Shown one piece after another: positions 33,343 through 43,665 of a stretch of DNA of 64,000 bases. The stretch comes from Zygnema cylindricum (Eukaryota; Streptophyta; Zygnematophyceae; Zygnematales; Zygnemataceae). Made by a program: the position numbers and the translations under genes. Where the stretch lies: positions 97,821 through 161,820 of the forward strand of contig JBBHKE010001215.1 of the NCBI GenBank assembly GCA_037447655.1. Reading direction: 5' to 3'. The notes below the pieces were generated by a model that was given only the letters and a program-made list of their open reading frames with translations, was not told the origin of the DNA and ran no database searches. How positions within the stretch are numbered: the first letter of the stretch is position 1; every line of letters starts with the position of its first letter.

Positions 33343-34725
33343 TTATGGAGGAGGCCAAAATCTAAAGTTCCCACCGAGGGAATTTCACATCAAATTTCGG
33401 AGTTGAAAGGTGATCTTACCTTATGGCATCATCGGATGTGTCACAAATCCGAGGTAAGTTTGAAGAAGATGATTTGTCATTCTTCGGTGAGGGGTTTGGA
33501 CCTTGCATCCGGTGAGAAGGTGAACGGATGCGGAGGATGTAGCAAAGGACGTCAAATTCGGAAATCCCATCCGAATAAAGACATCAAGCATCGAGCTCAA
33601 AATCCTTTGGAGGTTGTCCACATCGATCTTTGTGGACATATTAAACCCGAGACAATTGGAGGTAACAAGTATACTTTGGTGATTGTTGATGACTTCTCTC
33701 GGAAGTCATGGGTGTATTTATTGAAAAAGAAACCGGATGCATTTGAAAAATTTAAAGAATGGCATGTGATGGCCGAAAGGCAAATTGATAAGAAGCTTAA
33801 GTCCATTCGTTCGGACAATGGAGGGGAGTTTGTTGTTTTTGGGGGGTATTGCAAGGAGTGGGGGATAAGGCATCAATTCACGGCGCCTTATTCTCCGGAG
33901 TCAAATGGAGTGGCCGAGAGGAAGAATCGTACCTTACAAGAAATGGTCCATGCGATGGTTCATAGCTCCGGACGAGAGATGTTTTTGTGGGGAGATGCGA
34001 TTCTTACGGTGAATTATATTTGTAACCGAAGACTCACTTCGGTTTCAGGAAGTAAAACACCGGAGGAGTTATGGAGTGGGAGAAAGCCCATGGTTCATCA
34101 TTTGAGAATTTGGGGATGTCATGCTACGGTTTATGTATAATTAATTAAGAGGAAGGGGAAATTTGCACCAAGGTGTTGGCCGGGAATTTTTGTTGGTTAT
34201 AGTGCGAGGGGGAATTTGTACCGAGTGTATGATCCGGCTCGTCACACCGTGGAGGAATCTCAGAATGTGAATTTTCATGAGGATCTCAAATCCTCCATGA
34301 ATTCCGTTGGGAAATTTAAAGAGAATATGGATTTTTATGAGGAGAGTGAAATTGAGAATTTTCCGTACATTGGGGACTCGGAATCCGATGTGGAATCAAA
34401 GGAGAAAACTAAGAAAAAGAATTTAAAAAAATTGGTTGAAATTGAATTTGGAAGTAAGAGTAATGGATCTTTGGATTCCCAAGTGCCTTCGAACATTCGG
34501 AAATCTCAAAGCTCTAAATTGAGTTCTAAATCAAGTGAGAAGGAAATCGAAATTGAATCCGAGGAAGAGAAAGAGGAAAAGGAGGAGAAGCAAGTTATTA
34601 GGAGGAGCTCTCGGATTACAAAGGGGAAGAAACCAGAGAAACTCACTTACGATCGAAAAGGGGAAAATGCATCAAATTCGCATTATTTTCTTTCCGATGC
34701 TAAGGAGACGGAGTTTCTTTTGTAG
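33343..34725 (+). pseudogene. Element F: integrase and linker
   Basis: GAG-pre-integrase and zinc finger: LTLWHHRMCHKSEVSLKKM, GCGGCSKGRQIRKSH (33415-33560). Core: HIDLCGHIKPETIGGNKYTLVIVDDFSRKSWVYLL, RSDNGGEFVVFGGYCKEWGI, YSPESNGVAERKNRTLQEM (33620-33950). C-terminal part: APRCWPGIFVGYSARGNLYRVYDPARHTVEESQNVNF after a TAA at about 34138. An acidic/Ser-rich linker ends with RRSSRITKGKKPEKLTYD and a TAG at about 34723. Confidence 0.9.
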
Positions 34726-35607
34726 CAATCACTTACAGAGAATATGACCGGCGACCCTCAATCTTATGTCGAGGCAAGGAGGTCGACCGATTGGGAGAGT
34801 AAGTGGAAACCGGCGTGGGAGAAAGAATTTAAGTTGGTGGTTGATAATCGAACTTTTGAGGAAGTGAAATTACCGGAGGGGAAAAAGGCGATTGATGCAA
34901 AGTGGGTCTTTAAAACCAAAACTGGAGCGTCGGGTGAAATAATTAAGTACAAGGCGAGGCTTGTGTGTAAGGGGTTCCAACAACGTGAGGGAATCGATTT
35001 TAAAGAGACTTATGCTCCCGTGGTGAAGTTCGACTCACTACGGATTATTATTGCAATTGCAGCGATGGGGAAGACGCTTGTCCATCAAATGGACGTTGAG
35101 ACCGTGTTTTTAAATGGTGAGTTGGAGGAAGAGGTATATATGAAGGTACCGGAAGGTGTCTCTCCTTTGAAAGAAGAAAATGTATGGCGTTTGAGAAAAT
35201 CATTATATGGTTTGAAACAAGCACCACGCACTTGGTATTTGAGACTTCATCAAGTGCTATTGAAGTTTGGATTTGTACGGACTACGTCCAATTGTGGAGT
35301 TTACGTGAAAGGTGAAGGAGTTGATCAAATCATCTTTTCCGTTTATGTGGATGATTTCTTGATGGCATGCGACAAGTTGGAGCGCATTGATGAGTTAAAA
35401 CGTTACCTTGGTTTACATTTCAAAGTAACAGATCTTGGAGAGGTACGATATATTTTGGGGATTGAAGTGATACGTGACAAGGAGGGGAACATTAAATTGA
35501 GTCAAGCTCAATATTGTAAGGAGATTTTGGAGAGATTCGGTATGACTAACGCGAAACCGCTTTCTACACCGTTGGATGCAAACCTACACATTCGTAAGTT
35601 TGAATAG
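34726..35607 (+). pseudogene. Element F: reverse transcriptase
   Basis: The 287-codon open frame starts TGDPQSYVEARRSTDWESKWKPAWEKEF and carries KWVFKTKTGASGEIIKYKARLVCKGFQQREGIDFKETYAPVVKFDSLRIIIAIAAMGKTLVHQMDVETVFLNG. It continues through LYGLKQAPRTWYLRL and SVYVDDFLMA (catalytic YVDD intact) to SQAQYCKEILERFGM. A TAG near 35605 separates it from RNase H in the same frame. The lineage looks closer to well-known plant copia elements than elements A-E do. Confidence 0.92.
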
Positions 35608-36289
35608 GAGGATTCGATCGACGTACCTTATCGAGAGGCGGTTGGTTCACTTATGTACCTTAGCGTTGGTACTCGTCCAGATATTTCGGCCGCGGTTTCT
35701 ATCGTCAGCCGTTATTGTCACGAGCCAAAGAAGGCGCATTGGGAGGCCGTACGACGTATCTTTCGATACTTGGTTGGTACGATTGATCTTGGACTTTTAT
35801 TCACTTCTAACAAAAATTCTTTGGAGTGTGTTGGGTATTGTGATGCGGATTGGGGCGGCGATTTTGATTCAAGTAAGTCCACGTCAGGATATGCATTTAT
35901 TTTTGGAGGAGCTGCGATCTCGTGGAGTTAGTTCTAGGCTACAACCTACGGTTGCGTTAAGTTCCACATAATCTGAGTATATGGCTGCGTGTCATGCAGC
36001 TAAGGCTTCGATTTGGATTAAAGAGATGTTACGCGAGTTGAGCGTTCCTATTGGTTGTATGACGATTTATTCTGACAGCATGAGTTCGATGGCGTTGGCG
36101 AAAAATCGTGTGTTTCACAAAAGGACAAAACACATCAGGATCCAATGGCATTTTGTAAGAGATTTGGTTACGGCGATAGAGATTCTATTTTCGTACGTTC
36201 CAACAAAAGAGGAGGCGGCTGATTTGTTGACAAAGGCTACCACACATGATGTGTTTGAGAGGGGGCGACCAAAACTTGGATTATTTTGA
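35608..36289 (+). pseudogene. Element F: RNase H
   Basis: Same frame: YREAVGSLMYLSVGTRPDISAAVSIVSRYCHEPKKAHWEAVRRIFRYLVGT and GYCDADWGGDFDSSKSTSGYAFIFGGAAISW, then a TAG near 35929. A frameshift follows before YMAACHAAKASIWIKEMLREL and HKRTKHIRIQWHFVRDLV. It ends beside the polypurine tract AAGAGGGGGAT. Confidence 0.9.
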
Positions 36290-36322
36290 AGAGTTTGGCG
36301 ATTACGACAATAAGAGGGGGAT

Positions 36323-36997
36323 TGTTGGGATATTGTCGATTCGCGGTATTTCCGCGAAGCGTCATACCAACATTTGTTTGTTTGACGCGAAGTGTCGCGT
36401 CATCATACAAAAGTACGACGTCGTTTCGCGACAGTACTTTTGATGTCCGCGAACGAAACATACTATTTCGTTTCGTGTCACTTGTTTATTTCGTGCGCAG
36501 GTGTTACATTTTGCGTGCAGGTGTGTTCGTGAAGCGACACGTGTTTAAGTCAACATTTTGGAGTTTGTTGTTTCAAAGGAAGAAGCGTGTGCGCCTTCTT
36601 TCGTGGAACTTTCATTGAAGAGTGCACAGTCAGCTAGGGACAGACTTCGTCGCTACGCTAAGTTCTGCTTGTCTTATCTTGTTGTCTCTTAGTGCAGAGT
36701 AGCAAGTATATATAGGCAGCAGTGTACATGTGCAGAGTATTGATCGAATTAATCAATCTATCAATTGTATCTTACATGATTGAATCATAGAGGATTTGAT
36801 ATTGGAGTAAGAGATTATTTAAAGAGGATAGAGAAGAGAGAGAAGAGAGAAGAGAGATGATGTATAGAGGCTTCGGCCAAGAACACTTATAAATCTTTTT
36901 GGCTGAATATTCCTCTTGTCTTTTATGAGCTTCCGCTGTGTAATGATTTGAGTTTGTGAATTATTTTAAGAGAAACTCTTTTGCTTCAGATCCTACA
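36323..36997 (+). mobile_element. 3' LTR of element F
   Basis: This 675-bp LTR begins TGTTGGGAT after the purine tract and ends ATCCTACA. These are imperfect inverted ends with TG/CA. A TATATATAGG motif at about 36706-36715 is a plausible TATA box. Unlike the other LTRs it has no ATG open to its end. It abuts sequence of the LTR of element G, so F probably inserted there. Confidence 0.78.
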
Positions 36998-37294
36998 GAT
37001 AACGCAAACTGGAATACTAGTATGCGTTATTAACAAAGGTAGAGCTAGCTTGAAGATTCTAACAAAAGATTAAAGTTAGACCCCCCCTCTTGGTTAGAAT
37101 CGAAGGTATGAGAAGGACACATGAATTTTGAACTGAGGGTGGGCAAGAGCTTTTGTGACGTTATTAACAAAGGTAGAGCTAGCTTGAAGATTCTAACAAA
37201 AGATTAAAGTTAACACCCCCCATCTTGGTTAGAATCGAAAGTCAGAGAAGGACACATGAAGTTTGAACTAAGGGTGGGCAAGAGCTTTTGTGAG
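36998..37294 (-). mobile_element. 3' end of element G: partial LTR and a 134-bp tandem duplication
   Basis: On the minus strand the polypurine tract AACCAAGATGGGGGG is followed by the LTR start TGTTAAC at 37215. After 57 bp the sequence returns to the end of pol, and a second purine tract leads to a second LTR start (near 37081). The repeated units are 37027-37160 and 37161-37294. The second LTR copy is cut at 36998 by element F. It matches 42565-42647. Confidence 0.75.
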
Positions 37295-38610
37295 GAAGTA
37301 GGCCAGTGGAAGTGGGACAGTAGGTGAGGGCGGGCAAGATCAGTGGAAGTGGGACAGTAGGTGAACTTGACAGTACCAGCAACAATGGCCTCACGCGTGA
37401 AGTGAAACTCAATGTCGATGTGCTTCGTCCACATATGGTGGATTGGGTTCCCCATGAGAGGAAAAGAACCTTGTGAGTCGGTGAAGATGACAGTGGCGGA
37501 GGGCAGTGGAAAGTGAAGATTGGAAAGGAGGAAACGTAACCTGATAGCTTCCTTGGTTGCATGAGTGGCAACCATGTATTCTGATTCGGTGGAGGAAAGA
37601 GCAACGGTTGGTTACTTCTTGGAGGCCCACGAAATGAGGGTGCCATGGAGGGAGAAACATACACCTCTTGTGGAGCGTCGGGAGTCCAAATCTCCCCCCC
37701 AATCCGCATCACGGAAACCAACCAGCTCAGGGGGGAATGATCCTGTGAAAGTGAGCTTGAGGGATTTTGTCCCTGGAGGTGATCAACTAAAGGGTTAGAT
37801 ACAAATTAACAAAGCTGGCCGACGGTTACTGCTATGTATGGACGTGTTTCGGTCAAAGCATACATTAGACTCCCAACAATAGAACAATATAGCTCATGGG
37901 TTGCTCCAAGGACAGGCCCACTGGAGTTTTTGATAAGTTTGACATTGGGGTCTTAGGGAGTGGAAATTGGATTGCAATCTGACATATATAATCTTTTGGT
38001 GAGGATTTCACTGATATATTTCTCCTGAGATAGATATAAGACTTTGGAGGCTTTGTCACGACCGACAAAAATACCAAAAGAGTATTCAATCTCTCCTAAG
38101 TCAGTCATGGAAAAATGGAGATTGAGCATGGTTTTGACAAGATTAATGAGGGGAAGGGAGGGACCGCCTAGAAGAATATCATCAACATAGAAAACTAAGA
38201 TGACTAAAGACTCGTTATTACCTCGCAAAAAGAGACCAAATTCTGCAGCAAGTTTGTTGAGGCCCTCCTTGAGAAGAATTGCCTCCAAATGTTTATTCCA
38301 AATATGATGCGCCTATTTTAGGCCGTAGAGAGATTTGAGAGGTCGGCAGACAAGGTGCTCGGTGCCTGGCGAGACAAATCCTTCCGGTTGGCGGATAAAT
38401 ATTTCTTCACTTAATGTGCCGTAGAAAATGATGTCAATAAATCCATGTGATGGGCGTGCCAGTCACGAGCAGCAGCGAGGGAGAGGAGTATGCGAATGGA
38501 AGTGAATTTGGCCACAAGGGCATATGTTTCATTAAAATCAACTCATTCGTTCTATAAGAATCCTTTTTAGACGAAGCGAGCTTAATAGCGGTCAAGGGAT
38601 CCATCAGCTA
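37210..38610 (-). pseudogene. Element G: RNase H and reverse transcriptase
   Basis: RNase H pieces: VATHATKEAIRLRFLLSNLHF, VIFTDSQGSFPLMGNPIHHMWTKHIDIEFHFTREAI (37210-37575). Reverse transcriptase pieces: SLVILVFYVDDILLGG (YVDD intact), DLGEIEYSFGIFV, LYLSQEKYISEIL (37953-38288), and degenerate N-terminal text to about 38610. Many frameshifts are present. The lineage differs from both A-E and F. Confidence 0.85.
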
Positions 38611-39320
38611 TAGTTTTCATGCGGAAAACCCACTTCGAGCCGATGACCTATAGACCTTGTGGAAGGGAGGTGAGTTCCCACATGCCATTTTTTTGTAATG
38701 AGGCGAATTCTGCGTTTGTTGCTACTTTTTATGAGGCAGCATGTGGCCCGTTCATGGCGGCTATAAAAGACTGTGGAACGTCGACAGTGGCAATGTTCGC
38801 TATGCCAATTGTTTCCCGAAGGTGACGAGCCTGAATTCTTTCACTCTTTTGGATGGGTAGGGTAAAAGCATCCGTTGTAGACAAAGATTTGGCATGTAGA
38901 AGAACATACTGTAGATCATCATGATTGACGAAGAGAGGGAATAGGGGTCTGAGATTGTTCGAGATAGAATAAGGGTCTGAGATTGTTCGAGACAGTGAGG
39001 AAGGAGAGGATGGTGAGAGTATATCTTAAGTGGTTCTAAAGAGTGTCGAAGGAGGTATGGGTAGAGAAAGATGGGGGAGTGAAGGATTTTTTGCCGAATA
39101 GGGAGCAATGGCAGGGGAAAGGATTAAAAGGGACGATGACAAAGGTTCCAGCTGGGGAAGTGGAAGAGAAGGAGGGGAAGGGGAAGTGTTAAAAAGTTTG
39201 AGAAGAAGAGGAGTTTCATCAACGCTGACATCACGGTTGAGGACAACTCGACGTTCGCTGGAGAGCCAAATTTGATATGCTTTTGATTTGGTTGCAAAAC
39301 CGACCAAAACGCTCGATTTG
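38611..39320 (-). pseudogene. Element G: reverse transcriptase start and linker
   Basis: The minus strand holds the degenerate start of reverse transcriptase near 38600-38650 (a KVGFPHEN-like stretch). It is followed by a Pro/Ser/Leu-rich linker (39026-39307: SFSGLAT..., SPSPPSLPLPQLEPLSSSL). A ~27-bp segment ('agggtctgagattgttcgagaca') is duplicated at about 38943-38997. No catalytic motif is seen here. Confidence 0.65.
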
Positions 39321-39322
39321 GC

Positions 39323-40380
39323 TCAGCAGTCCCATTTGCCGATTGGAGTAAGATATTTTACCCAAGCGGTACAACCAAATATACATAGATATGAGACGTT
39401 CGGTTTGACGCCTGGCCAGGCATCGTAGGGGGTTTTTTTGGGAAGGGCTGTGGTTGGGGAAAGATTACTTAAGTAATTTGCAGTGGTGACAGATTCTGCC
39501 CAAAATATTCTCGACAGGCTGGCAAAATGTAACATGGGTCTTGCCATGTTCACAATTATACGATTATGCCTTTCAGAAACTCTATTTTTCCATTTTTCTG
39601 TGGCGTATGGGTGACCGTTGATTAATGTATAATCCCATGAGTACTTAGAAATTGCGAGATATCCATAGAGAAGTACTCTCCCCCATTGTCGATTCTAAGA
39701 CATTTGATACGGCAGTCATGAGAGTTCTCAACAAGGGACTTATAATCTTGAAACCTTCGGAACGTATCACATTTACGACGAAAAAGGAAAAAATGACAAA
39801 AACGTGTGGTGTCACTAATGAAAGTTACGTAATATAGGGCGTTAGTGTGACTGAGTACAGATAGGGGACCACAGATATCAGAGAGGACCAATGTGAGGGG
39901 GACATCAGATTTGGAAGTGGAAGATAGAAAGGACGGACGCGCTAATTTGCCATGGACGCATCGAGAACAAAAGGGTAAATTTTTGGGTGAAAATGGATCG
40001 AGGCCGTTGACAAGGCCCTTGTTTAATGCTAGCAAACTAGAGGCGAAAAGATGGCCGTATCGGATATGCCATAGTGGGAATGAATTAGGCGACGGTAATA
40101 TAGCATAGTTGGCAGATCCAACGGATTGAAAATGAGATAGGACATAGATGGATCCGGATTTGATGCCAAGTCCCACTTGAGCTTGAGTTGAAGAAAAGAA
40201 CGTAACAGTGGTTGTGGAAAAGACAGCGGTGGCGCCTTGATTAAATGCGACGCCAACGGAGAAAAAAATCTTTTTCAGTCCTGGAACGAATAGGACATGA
40301 GAAAGAGTTATTGGTGATGTCACGTTTGGGCGACCGATAGTGGAGATCTGGCTAATATGGTGTAGAATGTAAGGTCATGG
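39323..40380 (-). pseudogene. Element G: integrase
   Basis: Minus-strand text: LWHIRYGHLFASSLLALNKG and PFCSRCVHGKL (HHCC-type finger), then LVLSDICGPLSVLSHTNALYYVTFISDTTRFCHFFLF and LRIDNGGEYFSMDISQFLSTHGI (39622-40323). After a stop, MLHFASLSRIFWAESVTTANYLSNLSPT and PYDAWPGVKPNVSYLCIFGCTAWV follow (39323-39553). The core and C-terminus are separated by a TAA-rich gap. Confidence 0.87.
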
Positions 40381-41021
40381 TGTGCGAAAGAGAGAGAAAT
40401 CGGAGAAAGACATCAAAGATGAAATAGAACATAATCATGGCCAAAAGAATATGAAAGCAAAAGATAGAAGACAAAAGAGACAAGAATACAAAACAAGAAG
40501 CACAGGCGAGAGAATGTCTTCTCATTATAATCGGTGAATTGAGTACACAAAATGAACAAACTAAGTACTGAACCTGACTCTATATTTAGAGTGGACTAAT
40601 TACACGACGTCCACAAAAGATTTGAAGCCGCAAAAGACAAAAAGGTATAACTAGTGACGGCCAATGACAAAGTCGGTGGACGGTAAAGTTATGAACAAAA
40701 AGAATATTTCGTACATGGAATCTTACACGAAAGAATCGTTCAATAAACAGTAAAAGTGGTGAATGTACACTTCGTCGTTTGTAGTTCATGAAACGACGAG
40801 ACGGATGAAGCGACGGTTCATTAACTAACCCGACTAACAAATACAATGATTACAAAATGTGAACAAATAGAACTAAAAGTACGTACACTAACAATGAATT
40901 CTACAAACACATATAATAGAGACGCGAAACAAATGTACCGTATTGAAAACGCTATACAAAACTAAAGTACACATAAAACTGTACGTTTCTCTAATTACAC
41001 AACGAAAAGTGTATTCCAACA
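40381..41021 (-). mobile_element. Solo LTR inside element G
   Basis: This 641-bp sequence runs from TGTTGGAATACAC (41021) to CGCACA (40381), with CATGG at 40376-40380 and TATGG at 41022-41026. That is a target-site duplication with one change. Removing it restores protease-to-integrase order in element G. An ATG at 40413 is open for 11 codons (MSFSDFSLFRT) to the LTR end, so it may share the LTR-encoded Gag start. Confidence 0.75.
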
Positions 41022-42125
41022 TATGGGTGGCCGTCAAGGCGGCGTTGTTACCAAGTAATATCGTCATGGGAGAATGAAGAGGCGATATAGATGTAAACCA
41101 ATCGGAGCGGGAGGATAAATGATGGGACGCTCTAGAGTCCACGATCCAAGAGTTGTTCGGTAGAAGTGGATCGGTTAGTGCGGATATGACAAAGGAGAAT
41201 CCGTAATCAGGTTGGTGCGGGAGATATGGAACAACCAACAATAGTCTAGCGACACCTAGAGTGGTACCGGAATGATAAACAGCGTACGGCTAGACAATGG
41301 GAGGCGGTTGAGGATATTCGCCAAGAGGAGCACTGCCATATCCAAGTGAATGGGAATAGATGAAAGGATTTATCGGCGCGCAATATTCAGGGGCAACCGG
41401 TTGTATCGTTTCAGCGGTAGAGGCGTGACCATGATAATTGCCGCGGCCACTCCCACCTGAGTGTAGGGCAGTTGTTGATGACGTGGTCAAGTTCGCAACA
41501 AAAGCGACAGGGGGAGATCTTGGATGGCCTAGTGGACGGATGATAGGTCGCCAAAGCGACACCAAGAGACAAATTTTGTTTTGTCACTTCATGTACCAGA
41601 CTTGTGGTGAGAGACGAAATAGTGATAACGACAAAAGAGTTGTCGATGGATGAAATGAAGGCGGAGTAGGAGGGCGGCAGTCCTCCTAAGATCGCCGTAA
41701 TAATATCTTCGTCAGATATTGTCAACGTCCAGTAATATTTGATATTGTGTATGTATTGGTGGATATTGTCAGAAGGACGTTTTTGAGAAGAGAGAAGTTA
41801 TAGACGAAGTAGGAGTTTGTTGGACCACGATTCGTTTTCGACGCACTGGTAAACAATTTCTAGGCGTCGTGAGCGCACTAGCGTCACGGATGAGGCCAAG
41901 TTGGGAAGGCTCAATATCAAGAACCAATCGCGAGTGCGTCTCCTCATTGCGAAGTATCTAGGCAGGTTTGGAGGCACCATCGGAAAGTTGTGCTTCCATT
42001 CCGCTGATAATAGACCAAAGTTTCTCCCGACGCAAAAGGTGCTCAATCTGATACTTCCAACTATAGAAGTCCGAGCCATTAAATTTAGCAAAGTTGTTTG
42101 AATTTGTGCTGAAAGGCCCATAACC
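41022..42125 (-). pseudogene. Element G: gag and protease
   Basis: Gag starts at the LTR end and reads GYGPFSTNSNNFAKFNGSDFYSWKYQIEHLLRREKLWSII. After frameshifts follow SDEDIITAILGGLPPSYSAFISSI and a zinc knuckle, CRFCCELDHVINNC (about 41465-41520). The protease site is SWIVDSRASHHLSS (about 41105-41150), with DSG changed to DSR. This order is typical of copia, but the protein is broken in several places. Confidence 0.85.
42115..42125 (-). promoter_or_regulatory. Primer-binding site of element G (unmutated form)
   Basis: The minus strand reads GGTTATGGGCC directly after the LTR end. This is an exact match over 11 bases to the complement of the initiator tRNA-Met anticodon arm (GGCCCAUAACC) and to the Drosophila copia site as remembered. 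In the Gag frame it encodes GYGP. Confidence 0.72.
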
Positions 42126-42643
42126 TATAGCAATAGATGACATGGCAGCGATGACATGGCAGCGGACAGAAAGTAGGAAGAAAGTAAATATGGAAAAGGA
42201 CAAAAGGCAAAGAAAGAAAAAAATGTATTTCTTGATTGTATTAAAAAGTACAAAGCAACCGTTTAAGTAGAATAAGCAAAGTCACGAGAGCAACTTTTCA
42301 AGATCAAGGGAGCTTATGTGACTCTGAAAGGTCACTTGGCTCATTTGTCGAAAGGGCAAATGGAGATCCTTAGTTGTCAGTAAAAGCTGAGGAGGAGATC
42401 TACTTCAGGAACTACAGGAGCTACAGTGTGCGCTTTTAAGAAGTGCCAGGTGCAAAAAAAAAAATAGAAACCAGAAACATAAAACTGAAAATAAAACATA
42501 AAACCGAGAAAATAGAAATCTGAGCTAAGTAGATAGCATAGACTAAGATGCTCTTACAAGCAAGATAACGGAAACGGGAATACCAGTATGCGTTATTAAC
42601 GAAGGTAGAGCTAGCTTGAAGATTTTAACAAAGGAATAAAGTT

Positions 42644-42647
<4 letters not shown>
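42126..42647 (-). mobile_element. 5' LTR of element G
   Basis: This 522-bp LTR starts TGTTAAC at 42647 and ends GCTATA at 42126 (the final CA has become TA). Its first ~83 bp match the partial 3' LTR at 36998-37081. ATGs at 42143 and 42203 are both open to the LTR end in the Gag frame (MSSIAI). The outer boundary touches a long GA repeat, so the target-site duplication cannot be read. Confidence 0.78.

Positions 42648-42713
<66 letters not shown>
42648..42713. repeat. (GA)n microsatellite
   Basis: About 33 perfect GA units lie directly outside the 5' LTR of element G. The element may have inserted beside an existing GA repeat, or the repeat may have expanded after insertion. Confidence 0.97.
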
Positions 42714-42715
<2 letters not shown>

Positions 42716-43665
42716 ATCCTTGTTTAGCTCCCAAAACAATTCTACCAGATTTCCTTCAAACAGAAGCTATAAGTCGAATGAAAGGCACTGGATCCTTGGA
42801 AAAAATAAAAATAAAAAAACGAGAAAAAGGAGTGAGTGACATTTTTCGATGCACTAAACTAGTGAGTCGTTACATTCTTGAGCATAAAAGGAAATTGCTG
42901 ACCAAATTCTCATTCGAAATTGTATAATAACCCCTTTTCCCTATTTAAGCTGGTTGCTTATTTTACATTGATCCTCTGTTTCTTTTGAGGGTGCTTCTGC
43001 ATACTGACAGAGTAATTGATACTTTAAATATCCTAGGTCTTAAAAATGTATGCACATGTGTACTTTATATGCAGAATAAATAATTTTTTAGAGAATTTCA
43101 GGAATTAAGTGTGTTTTCACTTATATTGAATAAGTATCAGGCAGATCATGTTTTTACAAGCCGCAAGGGAAAAGAAACCATCAAATTCACGATTCCTTTA
43201 ACAAAAGAAAAAAATATGCAGTGCAAGCAAAGAAAAAGGCTCGCGACAGCATCATTTTAGTTTTTTTGGGTATCCATTGAGCCTCCAAAGAGCTGTTTTT
43301 AGTTTTCCAGTGACATAAGAATTCTTGAGAAAGTAGAAGAATACATCTCAAAAAAAATTTGCTGATTGTTCCTTTAGAGTCCAGCTGTGGCAATTTTTGA
43401 TGGAGTTTTCAAATGAATTACACTCCAATTCATTGAAAGAAAATTCATAATTTTACTCATGTTATTCTACAATAAATTCAGCTTCAGCTGTCTCTAATTA
43501 GGCATTCCTTCTCCTGGCAAAAGGAAGACAATGTTATAAAAAAGCACTAAAACAAATCAAATCGACATAAGATATATAATAATCAAAGTTTTACTCTAAA
43601 TTTAGAAACAAATCAACTTTAAACCATTGAGAAAATTCCCCTTTTTAATTATAATTTATAATTTT
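42714..43665. other. Downstream flank of the receptor kinase gene
   Basis: This is AT-rich sequence without protein motifs. The first few hundred bases after the stop codon on the minus strand would hold the 3' UTR. No polyadenylation signal can be assigned with certainty. Confidence 0.5.

Larger units (their letters stand above)
33343..36997 (+). mobile_element. Element F: 5'-truncated copia retrotransposon
   Basis: This plus-strand element belongs to a copia lineage different from A-E. It keeps integrase, reverse transcriptase, RNase H and the 3' LTR (36323-36997), but gag, protease and 5' LTR are missing. Its pol stays in one frame for about 2.6 kb with only a few stops, so it is the best-preserved pol in the window. 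Its LTR does not have the LTR-encoded Gag start. Confidence 0.9.
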
